This document shows, in pieces, positions 26,218-37,300 of a DNA stretch of 64,000 bases. The notes under the pieces were generated by a model, which saw only the letters and a program-made list of their open reading frames with translations, did no database searches and was not told the origin of the DNA. Both the position numbers and the translations under genes were made by a program. Source of the DNA: Phycomyces blakesleeanus NRRL 1555(-) (taxonomy: Eukaryota; Mucoromycota; Mucoromycetes; Mucorales; Phycomycetaceae). Position 1 is the first letter of the stretch. Each line of letters starts with the position of its first letter. The stretch covers positions 496,001-560,000 of the forward strand of contig NW_017265134.1 in assembly GCF_001638985.1 (NCBI RefSeq), given 5' to 3'.

Positions 26218-26873
26218 GGGTGTGTATGTGTGTCAAGAAGGTGTTTTTTTTTTGGTTTGATTTTATAAGCCTTTGGTATGGATTAATGCAGTATAAAGCC
26301 AAACTTCTTTTTTCTTTATTAAAAAAAGATAGAAAGAAATCAATCTTACTTTTTCCAGATCGACGCTCTGTCAATGATCTTTCGACGGGTTGTCGACTCG
26401 TGCGGTCTTGTCGCTCTCGCGGTAGCTGTGATGCGTATAAAGTGCTATCTTTTGGCTTAACTTCCTTCTTTGATTTTCTTGTTTTTACTTCGCCCCACTG
26501 TGTACAATGACCTATGGATGGAAATTAAAAAACACTATCCAAAGAAGAGGAGAAAGAGGAGGAAAAGTATACATATACAAACACACATATATATGTACAT
26601 GTATGTATATATGTATATATATATATAGTGGTAGACCCTCAAGAACATGCCTTCACTAATCCGATTCACAGCCAGTTCGAGATCACCGTCTGCATCTCGA
26701 ATTGCAAAGAGGAGATCTTCGTCTGACCAATCCGAGAACATCTCTCGAAGTATGTTGAGTGAGGATCCATAGTTGGTCCTGAGCTTCTTAATATCATTCT
26801 GGTCTGAAAAAGATATGTTTTGTTTTGTGCCTATGTTGGCCGTTGAGGTAGCATTTGTAGCGTGGTTAGCCAT
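24009..26873 (-). CDS. DEF1: RNA polymerase II degradation factor Def1 homolog (CUE domain)
   Basis: Four minus-strand exons give 788 residues: 26873-26651, 26511-26350, 26159-25322 and 25152-24009. The N-terminal CUE domain (about residues 26-75) reads IKKLRTNYGSSLNILREMF and ends with RISEG, which splices to HCTQWGEVK. That is the fungal Def1 signature, followed by a basic stretch. Then come Gln/Pro-rich, Thr-rich and finally long polyglutamine segments, as in yeast Def1. Def1 promotes ubiquitylation and removal of stalled RNA polymerase II; in yeast the Q-rich C terminus keeps it cytoplasmic until cleaved. The first intron fits only if the donor is GC (aag|gcatgt). The third exon's acceptor is aaag. 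A CACGTG lies about 340 nt upstream of the start. Confidence 0.92.
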
Positions 26874-28710
26874 TGAGTTGTTTATGGTCTGTTGATTTGA
26901 ATAAGAGAAGTTATGTAGGAGCGTGTTCTTTTTTTTTGTTGATGCCTAACGAATAAAAGAAAAATGATATAAGAGAGAAGGAAAAAAGGGACAGGATTGG
27001 CAACTCAGTTTGGACAAGTCTATATTTTCTTTTGTATGCTTTTTGTTATATTTTACTGTATATATACAGTTGTGGTTTGTAAGATTTTTCTTTATTTCAA
27101 TCTAATAATATAAAAAGAGGTAACGTCTCTTTACCGTTTACACTTGTAAAGAAAGAAAAGAATGACTGAAAGAAGGAGTGAAAGTAGAGTAAAGGCGTGG
27201 GATGTTCCTCACGTGATGCTTGTGAATCAGTGATGCCATTATCGATATTCAACTCCGTGGTCCTCTCTTGCTTGTATCCTCTTTTCTCTCTCTTTGCTCT
27301 TTAATCTCAAAAGTGTACTATACTCCAGGTCAATGAACGACTGTTAAGAAGTGCATGATTTATCAACGACGTTTTAAAAAAAAAGATAAGGAATACAATG
27401 TATTGGTCAGTAAGAGTTAGTAACCAGCTAAATTATATCTATTAAACAGGAGGAAGGAGCGGAGTGTTCCTAAATAGAGAGTGTCAACCTGGCCCCATAT
27501 TGCATACATTGCACGGACTAGATTCATCAAGAGCAGGAACAGTCCAGTAATAATGCTGATTCTGGTACAGATTATCTGCTCTGATGGTTCAAAAGGAAAT
27601 ACATTTCTCCACAAAGTCTCCCATCCCAACCATCAATTCAATTTATCCATTCAAGTTGATCCAAAAAAACCATATGCTCCACCTCATTCTTCATTCGGTC
27701 GCCGTCTTATTCAAGCTTGTGCCGCCTTGCCTCTTCTTATAAGATATTGCATTATGTATGTTCTAAATATATTAGATACAATGTAGCTCAAGCCTCATCA
27801 AAGATCTAATATACGCAGCATTTTGGTGATAATTTATTCAAAGAAGATTAATAAATATGGTGACGTTCAAATATACATAACACTTGTACATATATACAAT
27901 TTCCCCCCTGTGAACTTAACATTCCTTGTCCACAATCACGGTTTTTTTTTAATACACTTGTGGGGTACCACCTTTAATTTTACAAGTATAGATATAAACC
28001 TACAAATAGCACAGTTTCCAGCTGTATATATGTGGGCACATAATTAAAGCCAGGCAATCAATCAATTGATATTTCAAGTATATAAAAATTTGATATTAGA
28101 ATACTTCTCTATATATTTTATTATTTTTAGCACTATAACATATATGTATGTAGATATCCTCAATTTGTCTTGGAACCGCACACTTACAACCATTAAACCT
28201 GATATTCTCCATAAAATAATGCGTGTTTGATATATACATACTTGAGCAACACCTACTTTTATTCCAGAACAACCCATTTACTTTAATTATTTTTATTTCT
28301 AAAGTATCTATATTTATTAATTAATTAATTACAATTTATATTTTATATATTTTATATATATATATTTAATTTGTTTTATTTAGCTGGTTTCCAAGGAAAT
28401 CAAATTATCCAAAAAGAAAAAGAAAAAAGAAAAAAGTTTAAATGAGTATCCATGACAACAACCGGCGACGCATTTCAATAAGCCTCTCTCCACGAGTGCC
28501 TAAAAATAGATACTTCTTCATACAGAAAGGCTGGATTGGTTCCTACTGCCCAGATAATCCCTCCCTCATTCACCCCCCGAGGGGGTCTCCAGTCTAAAAA
28601 GAATCATTTTTGGGGGGTCAAGAAACTTCACAGCGCCGATTTAACCGTTAATTAACATACACTAAAAGAGGGGCATCTCTTTTCTCTTTCTCGCTCCATC
28701 TTCCTCCACC
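26874..28710. other. Intergenic with one ambiguous open segment
   Basis: The region lies between the 5' ends of DEF1 (-) and GLTP (+). CACGTG is at 27210-27215. The segment 27417-27786 is open on both strands. The minus frame would encode a hydrophobic helix (ISIITGLFLLLMNLV) but lacks an in-frame ATG at its beginning. The plus frame has an ATG and a basic/Pro-rich stretch. I recognise neither and do not call a gene. Confidence 0.5.
28573..28585. promoter_or_regulatory. ccccccgaggggg palindromic box upstream of GLTP
   Basis: A C6/G5 inverted repeat about 130 nt upstream of the GLTP start contains AGGGG/CCCCT, the stress-response element core bound by Msn2-type factors in yeast. The role here is inferred only. 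Confidence 0.3.
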
Positions 28711-29658
28711 ATGACTTACTTTGACACCGTTACCCGCTCCTACACTGAAGTTGATACTACCAAGGGTATTGACACTGAGCAGTTCATCGAGGCCACCGAA
28801 GGTCTTGTCAAGATGTTCGGTAAATAACAATTTAAACAACTATCTTTTATTTTATTTTTATCTTTCAAAAATAATAAAAAACAAAACAAAAAGTACGCGA
28901 TGCTCATCTCAATCATCTATAGACTTGCTTGGCTCTACTGCCTTTTCTGTTGTCCAGAATGACATGAACGGTAACATTAAGGTGAGATATTTAAATAAAA
29001 TATAAATGATACCGAGCATTTATTTTAATACATATAACTTTGTAAAATAGAAAATCAGAGAGCGTTACTTGTCCAACCCTACTGCCAACGACACCCTCGA
29101 GAACTTGATGGTTGCCGAATCTCCCGAGAAGAAGCGCGTTGCTACCGAAGGTCTTTTGTGGTTGTCTCGGTAAGGATTTTCTTTAAATATATACGTAAAA
29201 GAAAAAAGAGGGAGGGGCTGCACGCGTTAAATTTTGATGCGTAGACAAATAATCTTACTTATTATTATTACTATTACTTAATTAGTGGTCTCGACTTCAC
29301 TGCTCAGGCTCTTCGTCGCTCTATTGATGACATTAACGAGGAACTCAATGTATCATTCACCAAGTCTTACGAAGTTACCCTTCGTAAGCACCACAGCATT
29401 GTCGTCAGACCCGTGTTCAGTGTAAGTATAAAAAAGGGGTGTTTGTAGATTATAGAATAAAGAAATTAATTATTATTATTTTATCTTTAGCTTGCCATGA
29501 AGGCCTGTCCTTATCGCAAGGACTTTTACGGAAAGCTTGAGGTTGCCACTGAGGAAGACCTTGCTGTCATGAACGCATGGCTCGTTGCTCTCGAGCAGAT
29601 CATTGCTATCATTACTGCTTTCTTCAAAGATCACCCTCTTTTTATCAAGGGCATGTAA
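28711..29658 (+). CDS. GLTP: Glycolipid transfer protein (GLTP fold)
   Basis: Five exons, 28711-28819, 28923-28981, 29051-29169, 29286-29421 and 29491-29658, give 196 residues; the family is about 205-210. GLTPs are soluble proteins that shuttle glycosphingolipids between membranes. The sugar-binding residues of the family are all visible: Asp50, Asn54 and Lys57 in NDMNGNIKK, Trp93 in LLWLSR and His132 in LRKHHS. The C terminus is helical and hydrophobic (LEQIIAIITAFF), closing the lipid pocket. The start is preceded by a pyrimidine-rich leader. Codon use is C/T-ending like MET5, suggesting good expression. The next gene, GPC1, converges on it with 233 bp between stops. Fungal relatives include Podospora HET-C2. 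Confidence 0.95.
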
Positions 29659-29891
29659 ATAACCATAGTCTCTTCTTCTTTACCCAATTCCCCTACTATC
29701 TTCCCCTCCTCCCTCTTTGCATATTAAATTCTTCTTCCTTTTCTTTATCTTGTCTTGAGATATATATATAAAAAGAAAAAAAAGGATAGAAAAATAAATA
29801 TATATATATAAATGAGATAAAAAATTTCTATTTTATTATAATTGAATTAGAGAGAAAAAGATAGAGAAAGGAAATAATTGGGGAGGACTAA

Positions 29892-31154
29892 TCAAGTTGA
29901 TTTCAAATGATCCTGTTTGTTACTGCTTTCGTTGACATGTGTCTTTTGTTCCGTCTCGAGATTATACCGTTTTGAGAATACTTCAATGTAGTAGCTAGCT
30001 CCATTCCAGACACTTGCGGCAAACATGGTCAACAGGAAGCTGCCGTGGAGCCAAAAATGCTGATACAAGTAGTATGTTGGTAGTGTGGTGATGATGTTGT
30101 AGACCAATTGAAGAAGCATGAACATATAGATCTTATACTTTGGACCAAAAATAAATGAAGCATTTTGAATGAATCCTTTTCGGCCATGAGAGTCATCAAG
30201 TAGCCAGGAATAGGATGTCAAGCGCACACCTGATTCAACCTTTTCACGTCTTTTGACCATAATAAAAACGAAATATAGTGTTTGCCACACCAGATAGGCT
30301 GATGTTGAGTAAATAAGAAAATCTTCTAAGCTGATGGTTGATAGAGATTCAAGGGCTGGGAATCGAGTGTTGCGATAGATAGTAGCATCTGATCCTAGTT
30401 GGAGTTCAGGCATCCAGCGAATGGTGTAAGTAACAAGAGCAGGAAAGATGTGGATAAACACAGAGGTAACCTTATCCAGTGAGTGGAACACGAGTGAATT
30501 TCTCCATGTGATGATCGCCCAAACAACAGGACCGTTTGTAAGTGCATATATGGCGATAAAAAGGCCTGTCGAAGATGAAAATACCCAGAGAAACAAGAGA
30601 GTCATAAGGTTGACAAAGTAACAAAGATCAAATATGAAATAATGCCATTGACGCGATTTATAGACTATTCCTCGAAAAGTAATGAGATAAACAGATTGAA
30701 GCGTATAATACAATGGGATCCATTCTGGCACGCGTGAGGTCAAGACCGGAGTCAGGCAAGTGTTGGCCACACCCACGAGGAAGGAAATCTTATCCCTTAA
30801 ATGAATTGTTTTCTCGTCTCGATTTAAACGAGCATTGATTATTCGATACCGGGTGAGTAGCTGGCTCTGGAGGAGTGTCTTTTGGTTTTCGAGTTTTCCT
30901 ATCTGTGCACGGAATGTCTCGGTGGTCAATGTCGTCCAGTCGGAAGAGGTTGTCTGAAGTTCATGTTTTTTGTCATTGAGTTGGTTTGTGATCTGATCCA
31001 AGGCAGTCGAAAGAATATCGATCATGTCTAAGTAGTGATCAGAGTGAAAGTCTGTTTCGTTCCAGTCTTGTAACATGTCAAGATGTTCTTTAGAGAAAGA
31101 ATATAGCTCTTCCGGCTCTAAGATGTTACTCTCGAGAGGGTCCAAGGCAATCAT
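29892..31154 (-). CDS. GPC1: Glycerophosphocholine acyltransferase Gpc1 (DUF2838)
   Basis: Single exon, 420 residues. Gpc1 transfers an acyl chain from acyl-CoA to glycerophosphocholine, making lysophosphatidylcholine for phosphatidylcholine remodelling. Residues 1-125 are soluble and partly coiled coil. From about residue 125 several hydrophobic segments follow. The DUF2838 core is recognisable around residues 168-270: WHYFIFDLCYFVNLMTLLFL, then ALTNGPVVWAIITWRNSLVF and HIFPALVTYTIRW. The C-terminal helices (YNIITTLPTYYLYQ, SVWNGASYYIEVF) also match the family. The tail is polar. The protein is expected in the endoplasmic reticulum membrane. It converges with GLTP. Recognition is by eye. Confidence 0.93.
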   Translation of the reverse strand: MIALDPLESNILEPEELYSFSKEHLDMLQDWNETDFHSDHYLDMIDILSTALDQITNQLNDKKHELQTTSSDWTTLTTETFRAQIGKLENQKTLLQSQLLTRYRIINARLNRDEKTIHLRDKISFLVGVANTCLTPVLTSRVPEWIPLYYTLQSVYLITFRGIVYKSRQWHYFIFDLCYFVNLMTLLFLWVFSSSTGLFIAIYALTNGPVVWAIITWRNSLVFHSLDKVTSVFIHIFPALVTYTIRWMPELQLGSDATIYRNTRFPALESLSTISLEDFLIYSTSAYLVWQTLYFVFIMVKRREKVESGVRLTSYSWLLDDSHGRKGFIQNASFIFGPKYKIYMFMLLQLVYNIITTLPTYYLYQHFWLHGSFLLTMFAASVWNGASYYIEVFSKRYNLETEQKTHVNESSNKQDHLKST

Positions 31155-32863
31155 ACAGGTTTAGTGGACAGAAAAATATGGCAAGTAGTAGAATAGAAAG
31201 AAAGATGAATGTAAAGCAAATAATAAAATTTCAAATGTAAATTGGAGTATTAAATATATATATATAAATGGAAATAAAAATATGAGAACCAAATGGGTCG
31301 ATTAATGAAAACTTTATTTGTATAAAAAAAATTCATGGAAATCATGAGCCATTCAATAATCACAGATAATCTATACATGCATACATACATTTTCTTTAAA
31401 CAATAATATGAAATGAAGAGAGAGAGAGAGGCACACACACATACGCACACGATGTAAACACAAGATCTCTCATTTGATATTATATTCTATTGCTATAAAT
31501 TAATGTAATTTAATTAAACGTAAAGCTAAATTATATATATATCAATGTAAATGGGGTTGCCATGGAAAAGTAGTTGCTTCGGGTCGGATAAGTCCCTTTG
31601 GACAATCATTTTTAGTAATAAATTTCAATATTTACAATTATTGTTTGAGTTTATTGATCGATAGATCAGAAGGAAAAAGAATGTTTGGCTGACACATCCG
31701 CACACAAATTAATACTTTAATTTAGAGTATTGATACTTGAGAGAAATAAAGAGAAAGAGTGTCAGTAAGCTATCTTGGTAATTACCAATCATAAACATAC
31801 ATAAACACACGCACACGCGCACAGCAGAGAAATAATGAGAGAGAAAGGCCAATCACTTCATGTGTTTATTCAAGATTAAAAAAAAACATGTGTTTTTGAT
31901 TCTTGTATGTGTGGATATATTGATTTTAACTGTAAGCAATGTCCCAAGATAATTTGTGGAAAATAAAGGCTCGTCAATATACAGATTTAAAATTCTCGGT
32001 ATATCTATCTTTTTCCTGTTTTTATTTTATTTTGAATAAAGCATTAAAGTTAGCTTGACAGCAACTATAATAATGAATGTATACTTTTTATACGAAGGCG
32101 AATATATATATATACATATACAGTGAAATAATAAAAGAGACTGGATTCTGAGGACGACGTAAATCATTTTTATCCGGGCATATAATAAAAAGAACACAAT
32201 ACTTAGCGATTTAGTAACAGGTAAAATATACTGTTAACAAGGCATTGAATAAAGCAATAGAAGAGAGGGTAGTCAATGTAAAGCCAGAATTAAATAAAAT
32301 AAGGTAGTACGACTTATATAGTAGCTATTAGAAGATTAAAAGAAAACGTACCAATAATTTAAGCGATGTTTGTGATCCTATTCTTGTCAAATATCTTGAA
32401 GCTTTTTTTTTAAAATTTTCCAAGAAATAGATAGCTAGTTGCCAGTGGCTGGGTGGAAAGTGTATGCAGTGTAGTATACGCACCACAATTGAGTGAAATA
32501 CAACCTTCACAGCAAAATTCCGATTTTTTTTCTTGTTAACGAACATGCCAAGTTAATTACATCCAGAACTGTTACGCACCAGACACACATAAACTTCTAT
32601 ATGGGTGAATTAAATTATCGTTGTATTGAGAACTGGTGAAACCCTCTTGATAATTATAATGAATTTTTAATTAGAGGATTTATTAATTAGATGAAACAAG
32701 CATGGTATTTTTTTAAAAAAAAATATTTCTTATTTTGACAGCTTTTATGAGAGGTGGAATCCTTTTCATTATTACTATTGTGATAATCTTGAATTGGAAT
32801 GTATATAGAAATAAATAATCTGTTGGGTGGTCGTTTGAACTTTTATTTTATTTTATTTTATTC
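31155..32863. other. Intergenic, no gene seen
   Basis: AT-rich with short CA runs near 31432-31452 and 31802-31822. Open frames are short and low complexity. Confidence 0.7.
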
Positions 32864-33844
32864 TCATTTAAACCAACCGGTTAATTTATCAAGAGTACTT
32901 GAATGAGACAGTCTTTTTGTAGAGTTATTCTTACGCTTCAACCACCCTTTGAAGGTTGGTTTCCGTACACACAAAGATTCCACTGAAGATTGCGTCAATG
33001 GAGACATTTTAGATCCCAATGATCCAGAGCCACCACTGCCATTAGGTCTGTACAATCCACCTGATCGACTCAGTCCATTCGACAAGTTCATCTTATATAA
33101 TGTGTTGTCGGATTCATGGAGTATACTCAATGTAGTCGACCCATTAAGTTTACTCATCAAACTTGAGGCGCTTCTGGGATATTCATTCATCATACGCTCG
33201 GAAACCCTGTGATTACTATTACTATAATTATTTTTTGCTGTGGTATTTTTTGGAAAGCACATTGAATCCCGAAGTCGTCCAGAATCATACCCTTCTTCTT
33301 CTCCTCTTCTATCTCCATTTCCCTCTTGCTCGCCTGCTGCTGGTGTTGCTATTTTTGTCGTGTGTTTATCAAAGTACGATACTTCATTGGAAAACCCGCC
33401 GGCTCCCTTGTACTTTAGGATTTCGCGCATACCGTGTACTCCAACTGTGCGTACCTGTTCTTGAGCTTTAGAATCCAGAAATGGCAAGCACCTCAACAGG
33501 GTACACCAATGTGCATATTGGCGTCTGAGTGGGTCTTCCGGTTTTTTGTCCTGGAAAGGCTCTATTGGATCAAGCCATGGGACGTCTTTGGCCGGAACGA
33601 CATTGGAAGAACAAGGAGGTCTTTTGTGTGTGCATGAACAAGAAACCTGGAGTCGGTCTAGTAGTGCTGCATAGTGGGTAGGGACGTGGGTTGCCCAAGG
33701 ATCGAGTTCATCTGAAGGTTTGGAAATGTGAGAGTCGAGCGTGTCGATGTGTACGTTGAGACGCTTGACAAGATCTTCAAGGTCATCAAGCGTACTCTTT
33801 TTCTTTTGTTGGATTGGAAAAGGAGAGACGCTTGAGAGGCTCAT
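32864..33844 (-). CDS. Uncharacterised protein, 326 residues
   Basis: Single-exon frame with non-repetitive, varied composition. Residues 18-40 look like a short coiled coil (LDDLEDLVKRLNVHIDTLDS). Residues 45-150 are the most ordered part, with a Cys-rich patch (VSCSCTHKRPPCSS) and a Trp/aromatic region (RRQYAHWCTLLRCLPFLDS, VGVHGMREILKYKGAGGF). The C-terminal half is Ser/Gly/Asn-rich and ends in a basic segment (FKGWLKRKNNSTKRLSHS) closing with LTGWFK. No family is recognised. Local G+C rises across the frame, supporting coding. It may be a fungal regulator with a disordered tail. Confidence 0.7.
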   Translation of the reverse strand: MSLSSVSPFPIQQKKKSTLDDLEDLVKRLNVHIDTLDSHISKPSDELDPWATHVPTHYAALLDRLQVSCSCTHKRPPCSSNVVPAKDVPWLDPIEPFQDKKPEDPLRRQYAHWCTLLRCLPFLDSKAQEQVRTVGVHGMREILKYKGAGGFSNEVSYFDKHTTKIATPAAGEQEGNGDRRGEEEGYDSGRLRDSMCFPKNTTAKNNYSNSNHRVSERMMNEYPRSASSLMSKLNGSTTLSILHESDNTLYKMNLSNGLSRSGGLYRPNGSGGSGSLGSKMSPLTQSSVESLCVRKPTFKGWLKRKNNSTKRLSHSSTLDKLTGWFK

Positions 33845-34316
33845 GTTTTAGTTAGTTAATTAGATAAGATGCAAAACAAAATAAACAGAAATAATAAATA
33901 TTTAGAGATGTCATTACCGATCTATACGATCCTCTCTTGTATATATGTATATTCTACATTCTTAGGATCTTCAATAGAAATACTATGATGAATGAGTAAC
34001 AAGAAGGGACGATCTCTTGGTTCACAGTTGTAATCTCAATAAGCAGAATATCTTTATTTGCTTGTTTGTTTGTTTGCTTGCTTGTATATACGATTGAATT
34101 CATTTATATTCAATTTATATATACAAATACACACACATACACACACACACACACGCATATATATATATAGTATAAGAGACACCATTGAATTCAAAGTATA
34201 TTATACAAAATTAGAGTAAAAAAAAATACACGGTAAGTCTATTATTATTTTTGATAAAGTAAGTTATAAAGTATATCGACTATAAGTAAAAAATAAATAA
34301 AGTATATATGTATATA
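33845..34316. other. Intergenic
   Basis: AT-rich; holds tttg tandem repeats near 34060-34084 and a CA/TA microsatellite at 34128-34168. No gene is visible. Confidence 0.7.
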
Positions 34317-37300
34317 TCAATTGTCCTTTAACCACTTTGTCATTGGACTCACAGATCCTCTTGTAGAGATATCATGGTGAGTTGGTCTTTGAGTCAATTT
34401 ACGTTTCTTCTTGACAACTGGCTCATCGTCGGATGTCTTTTTGGTATTCTTTACAGGTTTGGCCTTTTTACTTGGCTGAGGTTTCTTAGCTGGGAGTGGC
34501 TTAATAAAACTTTTCCTCACATTTGGTTCATCAAACATAGGAAATTCATTTTCCTCATCAGACTCAAAAGCTTTCCCACCCAATATAGGAGAACGAAGAG
34601 GGCTCAAGGATTTTTCTTTTTCAAGAAGAATAAGATCGTCGTCTTGTGTCTCTTTATCAATGACAATTGCTGCTGCTGCTTTTTCTGCTTTTTCTTTTTC
34701 TGCTGCCGCTTTTGCTTTTGCCGCCGCCGCTGCTTCTGTTCTTGTTGTCGTTGTTGTGGAGGTAACTTCTTCTGTTGCCCTTTCTTTTCCCTTTGCGCTT
34801 TGCTTGGTGGCGGTAATGGACTTAGAAGATGGTAGTGAGCTTTTTTGCGTTGTTCGTGATGACGATTGCATGCCCTGGCCAATATTAGATGTTGTTGCTG
34901 TAGGGCCTATGCTTTCTGTCATTTTTTCTTTTCCCTTGGTGCTTCTTTTTGAAGCAACGGGTCTAGACGGTGCTGGTATTTCCACAGGGCCAAGAATAGG
35001 GCTTGGCGATTCTGACAGACGAAATGGAACATGCTGTTTTGATGGAGCAGTAGTACTTTTTGTAGGTATGTATGTAGATCTAGATATGGGTGTAGGTGTA
35101 GAGGTGAATGCCGGTGTAGGTGAAGATTTATATGCAGATGTGCGGGTGGGTGTTGGCTTAAATGTATTTTGGGATACACTAACAGCTTGTGTATTAAGTA
35201 ATACTGGGGCGGCTGGAGTAGGTTGAGCTGGGATTGGTGCTTGAGGAGTTTGGGCTAGATAGTATCGAATTTGGGACAGATATTGCTGTGCTTGTTCTTG
35301 CGCAAATGACAACTCTGCCTGGTGCAACTTCGCATCTCTTTTTCTGTATTCCTAAGTATAGTAAGATATACATTTTATATTATATTCAGCATATTTTGAC
35401 AGTATGTGCCTTGTATTCAAGCCGTAATATTCTCCTACCAGTGAGCGTTCACACTGTTCATTACAAATTTGCAATTCGGTTTTGAGGCTATTGACTTCTT
35501 CCTAAAAATTATACAAATGAGTAATTGTTTCTTTTTTATTTATTTATTTGCAAGCCTTGGCTATTTATTACCTGAAGTACTTTTACATTTGTCTGTTATA
35601 TATACATATATATCAAAAGCGATTGATAAATATTAGATAATGAATTGGTTAATTTGGGATCAAGCCAAATTAATGTAATGTAAGCTTTTTAACTTACATC
35701 CAATTCAGTGTTAGCTTGTTCTAGTGTCTCTTTTTTTACTGTCAGCTTCTTTCGAGCCTTGTTCAATTGTGTTATGATGTGCTCGAGCTCTTTTGATTTA
35801 ATTCGCTCCTTCTTCAGTTTTTCCTGTACAATTTTTGTCAGCGCCCATTTTTTTTTCCAAAACAGGAATATATTTAGATAAATATTAACTTGACTTACTG
35901 TTTTCTTTTTTGCGAGATCAGTATTTTTTTCCAGCATGTACCTTGTAGCGACTAAAATAAGCGGGTAAATAAGTAATGTACATATATCATACTGAGAAGT
36001 TACAAGTCAAACGCACCTAATTCTACTAAAGATTTTCTCTGAAACCCTTCTTGTATTGCCACTGCGGCATTAAAATCGAGGCGTGTAACATTTTCTTGCT
36101 TAATTTTTAATTCCAAGTCTTGTTTGACCTATTTAACATTACACACACGCATATATGTATTCATTTAAACGAATTGCATGGTAAGTAAGTAGGTAAAGTA
36201 AGCGTGCAGATAGATGTAACTCACCCAGTTTAATTTCTTTTCTAATAACTTGCATTTGTTTTTCCATTCTTTGCATTGATCTTCCATTTCACTTAGATCT
36301 TCTCTTGAAGCTAATAATTCTTCATTTAGATCCAATTGTGCTTTCTATACTCTGATATGTTTAGTCTCTCCAGTTATCATTCAACATTTTTTGGTATTTA
36401 TAATTCACCTCTTTTTGTGCAAGTTTACCCTGCTCTAATTCGTACAGATATTTAAAGTCTTCAACGCGGATATCTTTTTGGTTACGCATGGCGTGAAGTC
36501 GAATCTTTTGTAAGGATTTAGAGAACGAAAGCGCCTCTGTAACTTCTTCTACTTTTTTTGAGCGTTCCTAATAACAACGATTCAATTACCAATTGTTATT
36601 TTTATCGATTGACTCGATATTTTGTACAAATTCACTTACATCAAAATACATAAATGTAATACATTTGCTCTTTCCACAAAAATATTCTGATAATAGTTTG
36701 GTAAATAGATTCTTATCAATATCCATGTAGCCATCATATTCTGGGTCCACAACCACGCTGACGAGATCCTCTGTGTAAATTCGATATATAAAAGATAAAA
36801 GTATCAGTAAAGTGTCTATTGCTAGATATAGTCCTTATGTTCTTCTTTTTGCCATACTTAATTTGGAAAATGAATAATGAAAGCTATATCGAGGGGATAT
36901 TTGATTAACAGTTCCCAGAAAGTTTGGTTGCATTAAATCAGCCAAGACAATATTGCCCATAAATGATTCATCGTCCGTGAGCCGTAATTTAACAACAAAA
37001 GGAAATTTGGAACCCTTTTTAACTTCATTCCACATTTCGTCTGTATCTTGAATTCTAATTAACATATGGTCTAAACCATCCTCAAGTACGTAGGATTCTT
37101 TTATATATATAAAATACAAAGAAATACTTTAGATTAATAATTGTATTATTTTTTTGATTAATTAAATGAAAAAAAGACCGGTTGAAGAGGATGCTTAAAA
37201 AAGAAGTACACTTACTTTCGTATCTTTGAGAATTACTAATGTCGTAGCAATAATCGTCCGTTATTCCAAGGTACCTGTGATTACAAAACTTTGTTAATTA

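Noticed and set aside
25802..26260. Val/Gly/Cys-rich plus ORF
   Set aside because: It is antisense to Thr/Gln/Pro repeats of DEF1.
27417..27786. Possible membrane-protein exon (-) or basic ORF (+)
   Set aside because: Both strands are open, neither joins a neighbouring exon, and no family is recognised. Left uncalled.
34374..35226. Plus-strand ORFs over the kinesin-like tail
   Set aside because: They are shadows of the Ala/Lys/Ser/Thr-rich minus-strand exon.
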